Origin: Paramoeba atlantica
Taxonomy: Eukaryota; Discosea
Direction: 5' to 3'
Assembly: GCA_977017575.1 (NCBI GenBank)
Contig: CDRNVI010000002.1
Span: 744,001-808,000 of the forward strand
DNA length: 64,000 bases
Part shown: piece by piece, positions 27,510-36,000 of the stretch
How positions within the stretch are numbered: the stretch's first letter is position 1
Layout: every line of letters begins with the position of its first letter
Notes under the pieces: generated by a model
Told to the model about the DNA's origin: nothing
Databases searched by the model: none
What the model saw: the letters and a program-made list of their open reading frames with translations, nothing else
Made by a program: the position numbers and the translations under genes

Positions 27510-28200
27510 CATCTCCGAAAATAACGTAGCTGTACTGTCGAACATCGTGCTGCGAGTACAGATGATGCGACCATCGTCTTATGCGTTGATCAATATCTGA
27601 AGGTGTGATCGCTTGAGTTTTTCCAAACGTTCGCCAAGTCTATCCAAACACGTAACGAAAGTGCTTATACGCTCTTTCTTTCGCCTTTTCACTCAGTCCT
27701 TCCCGAAATGCTCCATGTTCACTCATCAACTGGAGCACCCTATCACGAGTGATAGGGCTATGACCATTCAACAAACCGAGAAGGGTTTCATGAACCTTTG
27801 TCATAGAATCTTGTCGCGAGCCATTGAAAGCTCGCTCACGCTTCCTGTCGCGACCTCCACGATTCATTCTTGATTGGTATTCTTTTTCTCCGACCCGCTT
27901 TATTTTCCGTACGGTCTTCTCGGCAACACTATACGCCTTCGCAAGTTTTGATACGGAAGACGAAGAACGACACACGGACAACTTGTCTTGCACCGACAAG
28001 TGCTTTCTGCGGCGTGTTGATGGGGGAACAAAGGGAAGGGGAGAGGGACGTGCTGAAAAAGAATTCTCAGGGAGAGAGATGCCAGGCTCTTGTCCGGAAG
28101 CGAAAGGTCCGACTACACGTGATACACGAGCCACTGGAGTACGCGAAACAATCCAGTTGCTTAACGGTCCACGTGGCACCAAATCCTCCCGAGAATTCAT
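27510..28200 (-). pseudogene. Truncated ORF A-family transposase with nonsense codon
   Basis: From ATG 28200 the frame runs 186 codons: Ser/Pro-rich N-terminus, HTH (LSVQDKLSVCRSSSSVSKLA ... AEKTVRKIKRVG), SRMNRGGRDRKRERAFN, then YKHFRYVFG and a TAG at 27640-27642. Its homologue has TGG (FGW) here. The same frame continues after the stop as TPSDIDQRIRRWSHHLY ... YSYVIFGD, aligning with PSDVGSRIRAWARQLY ... YAYVIFGD of the gene at 10298-11134, and is cut off after the first catalytic Asp. Confidence 0.88.
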
Positions 28201-28406
28201 GGGGCAATAATTTTCAGGAGAAGTTTTCTATAATTCCTAAACGAAGGTATTGCTGCGTTTTTAAACAAATTTTTACACTCGTATAGCTATGCACCGGAAA
28301 AAAAAGCCGCCGCTTCGCAAAAAAAATCCCCATCCTAAAAAAATGTTTGACCTTTTAGACAAAATAGCCCTATTAAAGGGGGGGATAGTAATATGATTGC
28401 GTTACT

Positions 28407-28475
28407 CCCCCTTACTTCGCCTCCCCCCTTACATCACCACATTTAGTCACTGGACGTGTGGTGAAGTAAGGGGGG
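28407..28475. repeat. C-run/G-run hairpin H3
   Basis: Arms CCCCCTTACTTCGCC (28407-28421) and GGTGAAGTAAGGGGG (28460-28474), one mismatch. Confidence 0.75.
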
Positions 28476-28718
28476 TGTCAGATTTTTCCCCAAGCAACTT
28501 ACCACCTCTACGCAGCCGGAGGGGTGCACTGCAATCGACCGTTACATTGGTGTAAGGCGAGGTAGAGCCACGCCCAGTGGTCTTCAAGGAGGGACACAGA
28601 TGGCGCACAAAAATAACGTTTTGTTTTTCAGGAGAGAAATGTTTTGAATTTTGTTGATGAACAGACCGACCACTGACTAAAATGTTTGGGAAGACTTTGG
28701 TGAAAATCTAAAAAAAAA

Positions 28719-28778
28719 ATTATTCCGTTAATTATTATTCCGTTAATTTTTATTCCAATGATTTTTATTCCGTTAATA
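28719..28778 (+). repeat. ATTCCGTTAATT degenerate tandem repeat
   Basis: Four imperfect units of TTATTCCGTTAATTTT followed by scattered ACGTTAATT motifs up to about 28855, inside the 28.4-29.1 kb element. Confidence 0.75.
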
Positions 28779-29016
28779 AGTACTTTGACGGTATTACGTT
28801 AATTAATGCTACGTTAATTAAAAAAAAAGTACATTTTAATTACGTTAAAAAGTGTTTCACCGGTAAAAGAAACATAAAAGATAGAACGTGCAACACGAGG
28901 TATTACAACACTCAAGAAAAGGAAATTACGCTCAATATCGATAGCATAGTGTACTTCAATAATTTGAGGATTTCCGAAAGAAATATAACTTGATCGAACT
29001 TTGAATCACTTATTCA

Positions 29017-29080
29017 CCCCCCTTACTTTACCACAAAGTACAGGTTTTGGACCAAAAAGTGGGGGCTAAGTAAGGGGGGG
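29017..29080. repeat. C-run/G-run hairpin H4
   Basis: Arms CCCCCCTTACTT (29017-29028) and AAGTAAGGGGGG region (to 29080) around an inner part with GGTTTTGGACCAAAA. Confidence 0.75.
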
Positions 29081-29086
29081 ATAACG

Positions 29087-29667
29087 GTAGTTAATGTTAA
29101 AACCTTTATGAGATACAATCTCTTAAATCTATAATCGTAACGATTTTGGTTTGGAGGGTGGGTGGTGTTGACGTTCGCTCCCGTACATCCCCGCTAATAT
29201 ATTTTTATATACGGGTGATTTTTCGACTTTTATAATTTTCTCAATTTATAAAAAACATGCTTCGCTTTCAAATTTGTGTACCTTTTTTCATCAAATCGGT
29301 CGAAAGCAGCATTTCGAAAGTATGGGAACCATCGTCGGTAAAAGTAGGGGATAGTGGTGACGTCAACCGCTACCTCCGCAAATTAATTTGTATGAATTAT
29401 AGATATACATGTAAATTACAGATATAAATGTAAAAGTTTTATAATTTATGTTTATAGAAATTTATTAGCGAAGGTGTATCTAAATCTATGTAAATTTCCC
29501 CAACCTTTTTCACATCCGCCTTCTGTTAGATTCTATTCAAACACGTACATGTACATGAGGATATGTAAATAGAAATAATCATAGTACTGATAACGGGAAA
29601 AGTTAAAAAGTAACTAAAATGAAAAACAAAATCAATCAACGAGTCATTTCAAGTTTATCTCTTACCT
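29087..29667. other. AT-rich spacer, nothing recognised
   Basis: No supported gene. It separates the mobile elements from the next host gene. Confidence 0.5.
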
Positions 29668-30300
29668 ATGTCACAGCAGTTTTCCGATCTTGGATATAAA
29701 CAGCTCGCATATGCACTCATCGCTCTTTGCCTGGGCATTTACATTCTCTTGTTCACCAAACGAAGCGCCCTAGTCGCCGGACATGAACTTCCCACAACGT
29801 CGTCGAAAAACCCTTCCAAAGTGGGGAAACAGAAGAAGAAGAAGTCATCCCATGCGAGAGCGCCTCACTCCACGGAAGCCATGCCCTTGCAGCCACCGCA
29901 TACGCCCCAGCCGGTTGTGAAAGGTCGCGGACGAACCGTTCCGGGCCTTGGTATGGAAGCTGACGTGGTGCGGCTACGTACCACCGCGGATGTGGCCGCT
30001 GAAAAGGCAAAACGCTCTCAGTCCGTCCGAGAGAAAGGAACGCAGGAGAAACTTGCCGAGCGTTCCTCCACACGTAAGCATAAAAAAGATAAGCCCCCGC
30101 GACTTGATGCTCGCAGTGCTAAAGCAGAATTCGAACTAGAGATGCAACGAAAAACGCAGGAGCTTAGTTCACGAATTAATACTTTTGTTTCCCAACAAGG
30201 TCGAATCAAGCCGAAAGAAAGTGAGGCCCCCGGAACAAGTGAGCCGGCTATCCGGGTCTCCTCTGATCTTCGACGAAGCAGCTTTACGTGGAATAGCTGA
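29668..30300 (+). CDS. Single-pass membrane protein with long basic tail, unidentified
   Basis: 210 aa. A short N-terminus precedes a hydrophobic segment at residues about 13-29 (LAYALIALCLGIYILLF), then a highly charged tail rich in Lys/Arg/Ser/Pro with KKKKSS and coiled-coil-like stretches. Likely tail-in-cytosol topology at the ER or another endomembrane. No family recognised. Confidence 0.65.
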   Translation: MSQQFSDLGYKQLAYALIALCLGIYILLFTKRSALVAGHELPTTSSKNPSKVGKQKKKKSSHARAPHSTEAMPLQPPHTPQPVVKGRGRTVPGLGMEADVVRLRTTADVAAEKAKRSQSVREKGTQEKLAERSSTRKHKKDKPPRLDARSAKAEFELEMQRKTQELSSRINTFVSQQGRIKPKESEAPGTSEPAIRVSSDLRRSSFTWNS

Positions 30301-30739
30301 TTTTCTGAACCCTAATACCCAAAATTATGGGGGATAGACAAATGACAATGTTGTTTGTGAGAGTTCGGTACAATGTAATACGGAATCTACTTCGAAATAC
30401 ATCTATAAATTGTTTGTCTTTCGATATCATTCCATATAGTTTCTGCTGGTATGGAGCATAGAATTATGGGAAATATTTTACAATATACGTTACTTTATGT
30501 GGTAAAAAGAATGAGATAGGATAATAGACCACCACTTTTGTCACTGTCCTCTAAGCTTTTCAGCCATCATAGTTCGTTTCCCTTTATCTTTCACCTTCAG
30601 TTTGTGTACTCTTTTTTCGAATTTTTATGTTACTTTCAGGGCAACAACTAATAGCCAAAACTGAACACTCTGGACCGTATAGTTCTTAGCCGAAATAACA
30701 ATCTTTCTCCTACTGTACTTTAAATTGCAAAACACACTC
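30301..30739. other. Spacer, nothing recognised
   Basis: AT-rich with pyrimidine tracts; no gene visible. Confidence 0.5.
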
Positions 30740-30940
30740 ATGGCGGCATCTGTGGACCTTGATCGCACACCTTTATGGATAGCTTCAGGGCTTCGCTATC
30801 TTGAAGAACACACTGATGCGATTGCCTGGACAGTTGTGATGTTTGTTTTGACCTTTCATGCGATGTGCGTGCCTATGATTGTGTACAACATGTACCGTCA
30901 GAGCAATAGCCCTAAAAAAGCATGGCGTAAAAATGACTAA
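30740..30940 (+). CDS. Small single-TM protein, unidentified
   Basis: 66 aa from ATG 30740. One transmembrane segment (WTVVMFVLTFHAMCVPMIVY) with a short basic C-terminal tail (KKAWRKND) and an amphipathic N-terminus. Its size and layout suggest a small subunit of an ER or mitochondrial complex; it neighbours another small membrane protein. No family recognised. Confidence 0.55.
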   Translation: MAASVDLDRTPLWIASGLRYLEEHTDAIAWTVVMFVLTFHAMCVPMIVYNMYRQSNSPKKAWRKND

Positions 30941-31164
30941 GGATGAACCCATCTCCATACTTTCCTCTTTACGATATGTTGATTTGTGCAGCAAAAAATA
31001 CATGTGGCCGATGTCACATACAGCGTTCGAGTTATTCCAATTTTGCTTACGAGAAAAATATAGGCTTCATTCATATTCTTCCAATGCTAAGTTTTCCAAT
31101 ACTAAGCCTAACAACATACTAAACGTTTTATCCAAAATTCTGCTATCTTCTTTCTCTTCTTTCC

Positions 31165-32190
31165 ATGACAATCTCTAACAAGGAGGACCTTTTCGATGGT
31201 ATCCTCCTCGGACTCGCCCAACGCCATACCGGGGGCGTGGACGACCTACTGGACACTTTCTTCTCCTTCCTGGAACGCAAAACCGACTTTTTCTCCCGAC
31301 CCGAAGAAGCGCTCCGCAGAGTACAAAACCACTTTACCCACGCCCAACAACAATTTGAAAAACGAATCGCCACAACACGGCAGCAACAACAACAACACGC
31401 TGCAACAATGAAAGCCACAACAACCCCCCAAACCGAAAAACAACACCCCCACAGTCGTGTCGAGGTACTCAGTGACACAGAAGAGGAGACCGAGGCCGAC
31501 GACACGCCCCGTCGTGTCGAGGCCTACAAACAAAACATCGCCGCCACCGAGGCACGTCTCCAGGACACCCTCCACGAGATTGCCTCCCGTCCCCCGACAA
31601 CCTCCAAGACCCCGGAGAGTGAGGCTCCCCTCTCCTCCGAACAAACACAGTCACAGCCCCCCGCTCTCCCCCCGAACCCCGGCAACGGTGCCGATCTCCC
31701 GCGCTACCGTTTCACCCAGACCCTCGGGGAGCTGGAGCTCCGCGTGCCGCTGCCCTTCCCCTGCAAAGCCCGGGATCTCGAAATCGAGCTCACCCCGGGC
31801 TCCATCGCGGTGGGACGGAAGCGCGACCCCGCGGGGCCGTGGCTCTCCGGGGCCTTCACCCACGCGGTAAAGACCGGGGAGTGTGTGTGGACGCTGGAGG
31901 AGGGCGGGGGGACGGTGGTGGTACAGCTGGTGAAACAGAACGGACAGCAGTGGTGGAAGTCCGTGCTGGTGGGGGATGCGGAGATTGATTTGTCCAAGGT
32001 GGTCCCGGAGAATTCGAAATTGGGGGATTTGGATCGCGAGACACGGCAGACGGTGGAGAAGATGATGTATGATCAGCGGCGTAAGCAGATGGGGTTGCCG
32101 ACCTCGGAGGATGAGAAGAAAAATGAGATGCTACAGAAGTTTATGGAACAGCACCCGGAGATGGATTTCTCGAAGGCGAAGTTTAGCTAG
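31165..32190 (+). CDS. NUDC: NUDC-family HSP90 co-chaperone
   Basis: 341 aa. The N-terminal NUDC signature is clear (AQRHTGGVDDLLDTFFSFLE, RKTDFF). A polar Gln/Thr/Pro linker at about residues 65-170 is followed by a p23/CS domain at about 172-270 (YRFTQTLGELELRVPLPF ... GECVWTLEEGGGTVVVQL) and the conserved C-terminal helix (EMLQKFMEQHPEMDFSKAKF). NUDC helps fold and localise dynein and other cytoskeletal clients. The linker and CS domain carry composition island 3. Start ATG 31165 follows a TTTCTCTTC tract. Confidence 0.93.
   Translation: MTISNKEDLFDGILLGLAQRHTGGVDDLLDTFFSFLERKTDFFSRPEEALRRVQNHFTHAQQQFEKRIATTRQQQQQHAATMKATTTPQTEKQHPHSRVEVLSDTEEETEADDTPRRVEAYKQNIAATEARLQDTLHEIASRPPTTSKTPESEAPLSSEQTQSQPPALPPNPGNGADLPRYRFTQTLGELELRVPLPFPCKARDLEIELTPGSIAVGRKRDPAGPWLSGAFTHAVKTGECVWTLEEGGGTVVVQLVKQNGQQWWKSVLVGDAEIDLSKVVPENSKLGDLDRETRQTVEKMMYDQRRKQMGLPTSEDEKKNEMLQKFMEQHPEMDFSKAKFS
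31260..32100 (+). other. C-to-G strand-skew island 3
   Basis: C/A-rich coding strand at about 31260-31690, centre about 31700-31860, G-rich at about 31870-32100, inside the NUDC gene. Codon third positions change from C to G across the conserved CS domain. Confidence 0.7.
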
Positions 32191-32467
32191 TGAGGAGTTC
32201 AGCGTCGTGAAACAAGAGGGCTCGTCATGCGTGGGCTGAAGCGTTGGAAAGTATTTATTTGGTGCGTCAAATGAACAGCCAATGTGCTTTAGACATGAAA
32301 TAGTGATCAGACCTGATATCCCTTTTATTCGTGTTGGTAATTAGCTCTTCGTTGTATAAAACAGTTTACGTTCTAGCAAGGTACTACTTAAAGGACAATA
32401 CAGATAAAAAACACTTCCAATACTGGACTTTTTTAGTTTTGTTTTGGCACCACTAACCGATTTTCTA

Positions 32468-32911
32468 ATGTCAAGCAATTTTTCCTTAGTGGGAAGAAGG
32501 CTTTTGTCTCCTCTTCTCCGGATACGGGCAATGAGATCTGTACCCCCAGAAGGCTATACTGTTTTCTACTTATCCAAAGGGCAAGACCTGGCGGAGTATC
32601 TAAAAGAGCACTCTAAAAAGTTGTCTATCGTCGTTTTGTACTCTGAAAAGGGGGAACTGCTCGACGAATTTCAAACGCATTTGTCTCACATTCCACTAGG
32701 AGATCCGAAGGATGTTACAGTGGCCTACTTGGGCATTGAACACTGTCCTACTTCATTTATCGAAGCGAACAGAGTATGTGCACTGCCTACGTCTTTATTA
32801 TTTATGAACGGGAGGGTAAAATACAAAGTAGTGGGGCTTAGGTTGAATGAGCTCAGCATTAAGAGCAACTTCGCGTTACGTAACGCGGGTCTAAACCCAT
32901 GTGCATGGTAG
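32468..32911 (+). CDS. Thioredoxin-fold protein without CxxC, probably mitochondrial
   Basis: 147 aa from ATG 32468. The N-terminus is rich in Ser/Arg/Leu without acids (MSSNFSLVGRRLLSPLLRIR), a plausible mitochondrial targeting peptide. A thioredoxin-like pattern follows (LSIVVLYSEKGELLDEF ... CALPTSLLFMNGRVKYKVVG) with the cis-Pro motif but no redox cysteine pair. It may be a structural or assembly factor; no precise family. Confidence 0.6.
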   Translation: MSSNFSLVGRRLLSPLLRIRAMRSVPPEGYTVFYLSKGQDLAEYLKEHSKKLSIVVLYSEKGELLDEFQTHLSHIPLGDPKDVTVAYLGIEHCPTSFIEANRVCALPTSLLFMNGRVKYKVVGLRLNELSIKSNFALRNAGLNPCAW

Positions 32912-33055
32912 TTCTTAAACCATACTTCATGAAAGTATATATTTCGAGAAGTACGTTGTGTGAATTAAATAGAAAAAGGCTTATAGAGGGTCACACACAT
33001 TTTTTTCATTTGTAAGAGGGGTTCAAAAAATTTCTATTCTTACACTGAATATTAA

Positions 33056-33067
33056 TTTCTATTTCAG
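33056..33067 (+). promoter_or_regulatory. Probable spliced-leader acceptor
   Basis: TTCTATTTCAG ends 17 bp before the XMAP215 ATG at 33085. Confidence 0.5.
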
Positions 33068-33084
33068 TTACGTTTCTATTTTGC

Positions 33085-36000
33085 ATGGACACTGAGTATC
33101 CCGAAACGGCAGATGTTGATTATAGCGAATATCCGCTAAAAGATTTATTAAGCCACAAGGAGTGGAAGGCAAGAAAGGTAGGATATGAGAGACTTCGCGA
33201 TCTCAGCGCGACGAGCAATCTTCCGGATCCTCTTCAGTACGTTGAATTGATTCCCAGCTTTCTGAAAGAGCCGAATGTAGCCGTGCTTGAAGTAGCTTTT
33301 GAAGCTCTACATGGTCTTTTAAAGCAGTTGAATGTGCCACATTCTGTAGAAGATTCTGTATTATCAACTCTATGTGAAAAGGGCTTAAGTGGGCGACCCC
33401 GCGCGCTTCGTGCTACTCTTGATGCTCTGGTAGAATTGGTAACTATGGGGAATGGCCAGGCAGTCGTCGAAGTCCTTCTTTTGCACGCGAGTTCTAAGAG
33501 CCCGAAAGGTCGGCATGGTGTGCTTCAAGCCGTACGGCGGCTTCTTCAAGAATTCGGTTCCGTTTTCGACTCAAAACTGAAGCCTCTGTTAAAATCTTTA
33601 ACTACGTTGGTAAATGATTCTGACAAGAACGTGAGAAGGGAAGCTTTGGGTGTGTTTGTTGAGCTTTATCGTCATATAGGGGACGCGATACGACCTTTTC
33701 TGGCTGATCTTCGAGATGTACAGAAAGAAGAATTAGAAAAGGAATTTGCTGGCATTTCTAATACTCAGCCGCAAAACTATCGACCCTTACATGGCAACTT
33801 ACCCGATGTAGCTGTTACTAAAGCTTCTTTTATACATGACGAAAGTCAGACCGTCCCTACTACGCTTGTTGCTGCTACTCCACTTGCTGACATCGAGCTT
33901 CACGACGCCACACCGGTATTAAGTAAACTTCCGAAAGCGTTTATTGGCACAGTGATGAACAAGGGACTCAAATGGCAAGAGCGCAACGAAATGGTACAGG
34001 AGAATTTGACGCCGCTGATAAAAGCTCCAAGATTAAAGGAGGACGACTACACCGAGTTGGTAAAATGTTTACGATCGCTTGTACTGGATTCACAGCTGCC
34101 GCTCCAAGTGGTGGGAATTAGAAGTATCGGAAGCTTGGCATCTGGACTGAGCACGTATTTTTCGCCATACGTTCGATTGGTTGCACCTTGTTTATTTGAT
34201 AAATTTAAGGAAAAAAAGAAAGCGCACCTTGAAGCCCTATGGTCCACTCTCAACACTTTTCTAGACTGTGTTTTGTCGTTTAGCGACATTTTTGATGACT
34301 GGGAAATAGCGGTAACAAGTAAAGTTCCTCATCAACGAGTGAACGCACTAGAATGGGCATGTACAGCACTTACGAAACACAACAACGCAACGCATACCAA
34401 TCGCATACGTCAGGCCAGTAGCCTTATCAAAAAACTTCTTTCCGACGATAAAGCCGAAGTTAGAAGTTCATCACAAAAGCTTCAAAGTGTTCTGAACGGT
34501 TGCAAAATTGAGAACCAAGCGGCAAAAACGAGACCAGAAGTGCATGAACCCTTACGCAAGATTCATGAAAAAGATGCGCGAGTACGCGAACGAACTCCTT
34601 CAAAACTTCAAGGTGGAACACACGCCAAGTTATTTAAAACTGTGAACAAGGAAGTATCTTCTCTTATTGTGGATCAATCGCCTGCAAAAGTAAACACACA
34701 AGTGAAATTTTTGTCAACCTTAGTGAAACCCTATTCCTTCAGTGAAACTATTGGTCTCGAGTCAAAACCAAGAGAGTGTGATGAAGCAGTTAACGATCTT
34801 ACGACCTGTTTTCCCCATGAGATCATTACGCAGCTCTCTAACAGAGACTGGAGTGTGAGACGAGATGCTGTTCGCTACATGTTAGAAACTGTGAGGTCTT
34901 GGTCCGAGTCTGAAGTTATAGGTTCCATCGAAAGTCTTGTATCGCTGTTGCATTACAGTCCCAGTTGGAAAGAAAATAATATGTACACGCTAGTTGAAAT
35001 GTTGTCCTTGCTGAAGGCACTCCTTATCCCGCTATCGCAAAGCACTATAATTCCTTCCTTCATTGCTCGCTTAATGATAGAGGGGCCTTTCCCGCGACTA
35101 ATTGACTCACGGTGCCAACCTACTATTTATGAAATCTACGACTTGGTTGCGAAAATGCATGGTTCTCAGTTTTTAGTGACCCATGTGGCATATTTGACAT
35201 CAAAGAATATTTCCAACGCAAAATTAGCATGTGAAGGGCTGTTGTATATGCAGCATAGCATTGAACAACATCCTTCCGATCCTACTGATACTAGCTTGAT
35301 AGTCCACATGGGTAAAATGGGTCTCGCGCACCTTCAGCCTTCAGTACGTGAAGTCACGGCGATCTTGGTTACTGCAGCAAGCCGGGTAAATAAAGAAAAC
35401 CTTGCGAAGCACATGGAGGAAATTAAACCTCAACTCAGAGGAGCACTGGAATCATCGATTGACAGGGTATTAGATAATCATTCGGGGCGTAACCCTTATA
35501 GTACGTCTGCCTCTACAAAGACTAATTACTCGTCCCAGGTAAGTTCGAAAGATAACATTGATCTGACTTCTAACGAATTAGTAAAGAAATTTGAGAGGTG
35601 CGCTGATTGGCAAGACTATTCTAAATTGCTGAAACTTCTTGAGTCCGAACTTTCATGTCAACAAAAACCAATCAAATTTTCGTGCTTGGGGGAATTGGTG
35701 AAGCATTTCTGTGTACGGTTGGAGGAGCCAAACAAGAACATAGTTCTTGAAACCCTTCACTTGATGCTATTATTATTTCATGCAATAGAAGGCGGTATCA
35801 AACCGGTTTGCCGCGTAGTGATAATGTCTACAATGCCTCTTCTTGGGGATTTAAAGCCCGCTCTTAGACAAGCAGCGTTCGATCTGGCTGAAGTATGTGT
35901 ACAACACGGAAATTTTGATACAATTGTCCCCGTCATGTTGCGTGGGATGTGCGCTGAATCAACACATGCTCGCCAACTTGCTCTTGAGCTTGCTCTTTTG

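Larger units (their letters stand above)
27357..28391 (-). mobile_element. Internally deleted DNA transposon related to the ORF A/B element
   Basis: 1,035 bp between TA dinucleotides (27355-27356 and 28392-28393). Both ends read TTACTATCCCCCCC and then (T)TAATAGGGC, giving TIRs of about 26 bp with an extra repeat at the left. The left end is also a large hairpin (H2). It encodes only a broken N-terminal transposase, so it is non-autonomous. Confidence 0.85.
28402..29084. mobile_element. Non-coding element with TTAYTCCCC...TTACTTNGCC inverted ends
   Basis: Left end TTACTCCCCCTTACTTCGCC and right end (read inward) TTATCCCCCCCTTACTTAGC match closely, and CG dinucleotides flank both sides (28400-28401 and 29085-29086). 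Each end folds into its own hairpin (H3, H4). No ORF. Likely a 683-bp non-autonomous relative of the neighbouring element inserted next to it. Confidence 0.65.

Noticed and set aside
28402-29084. CRISPR-like or prokaryotic repeat array
   Set aside because: Repeats are inverted ends of eukaryotic DNA elements with no regular direct repeat-spacer pattern.
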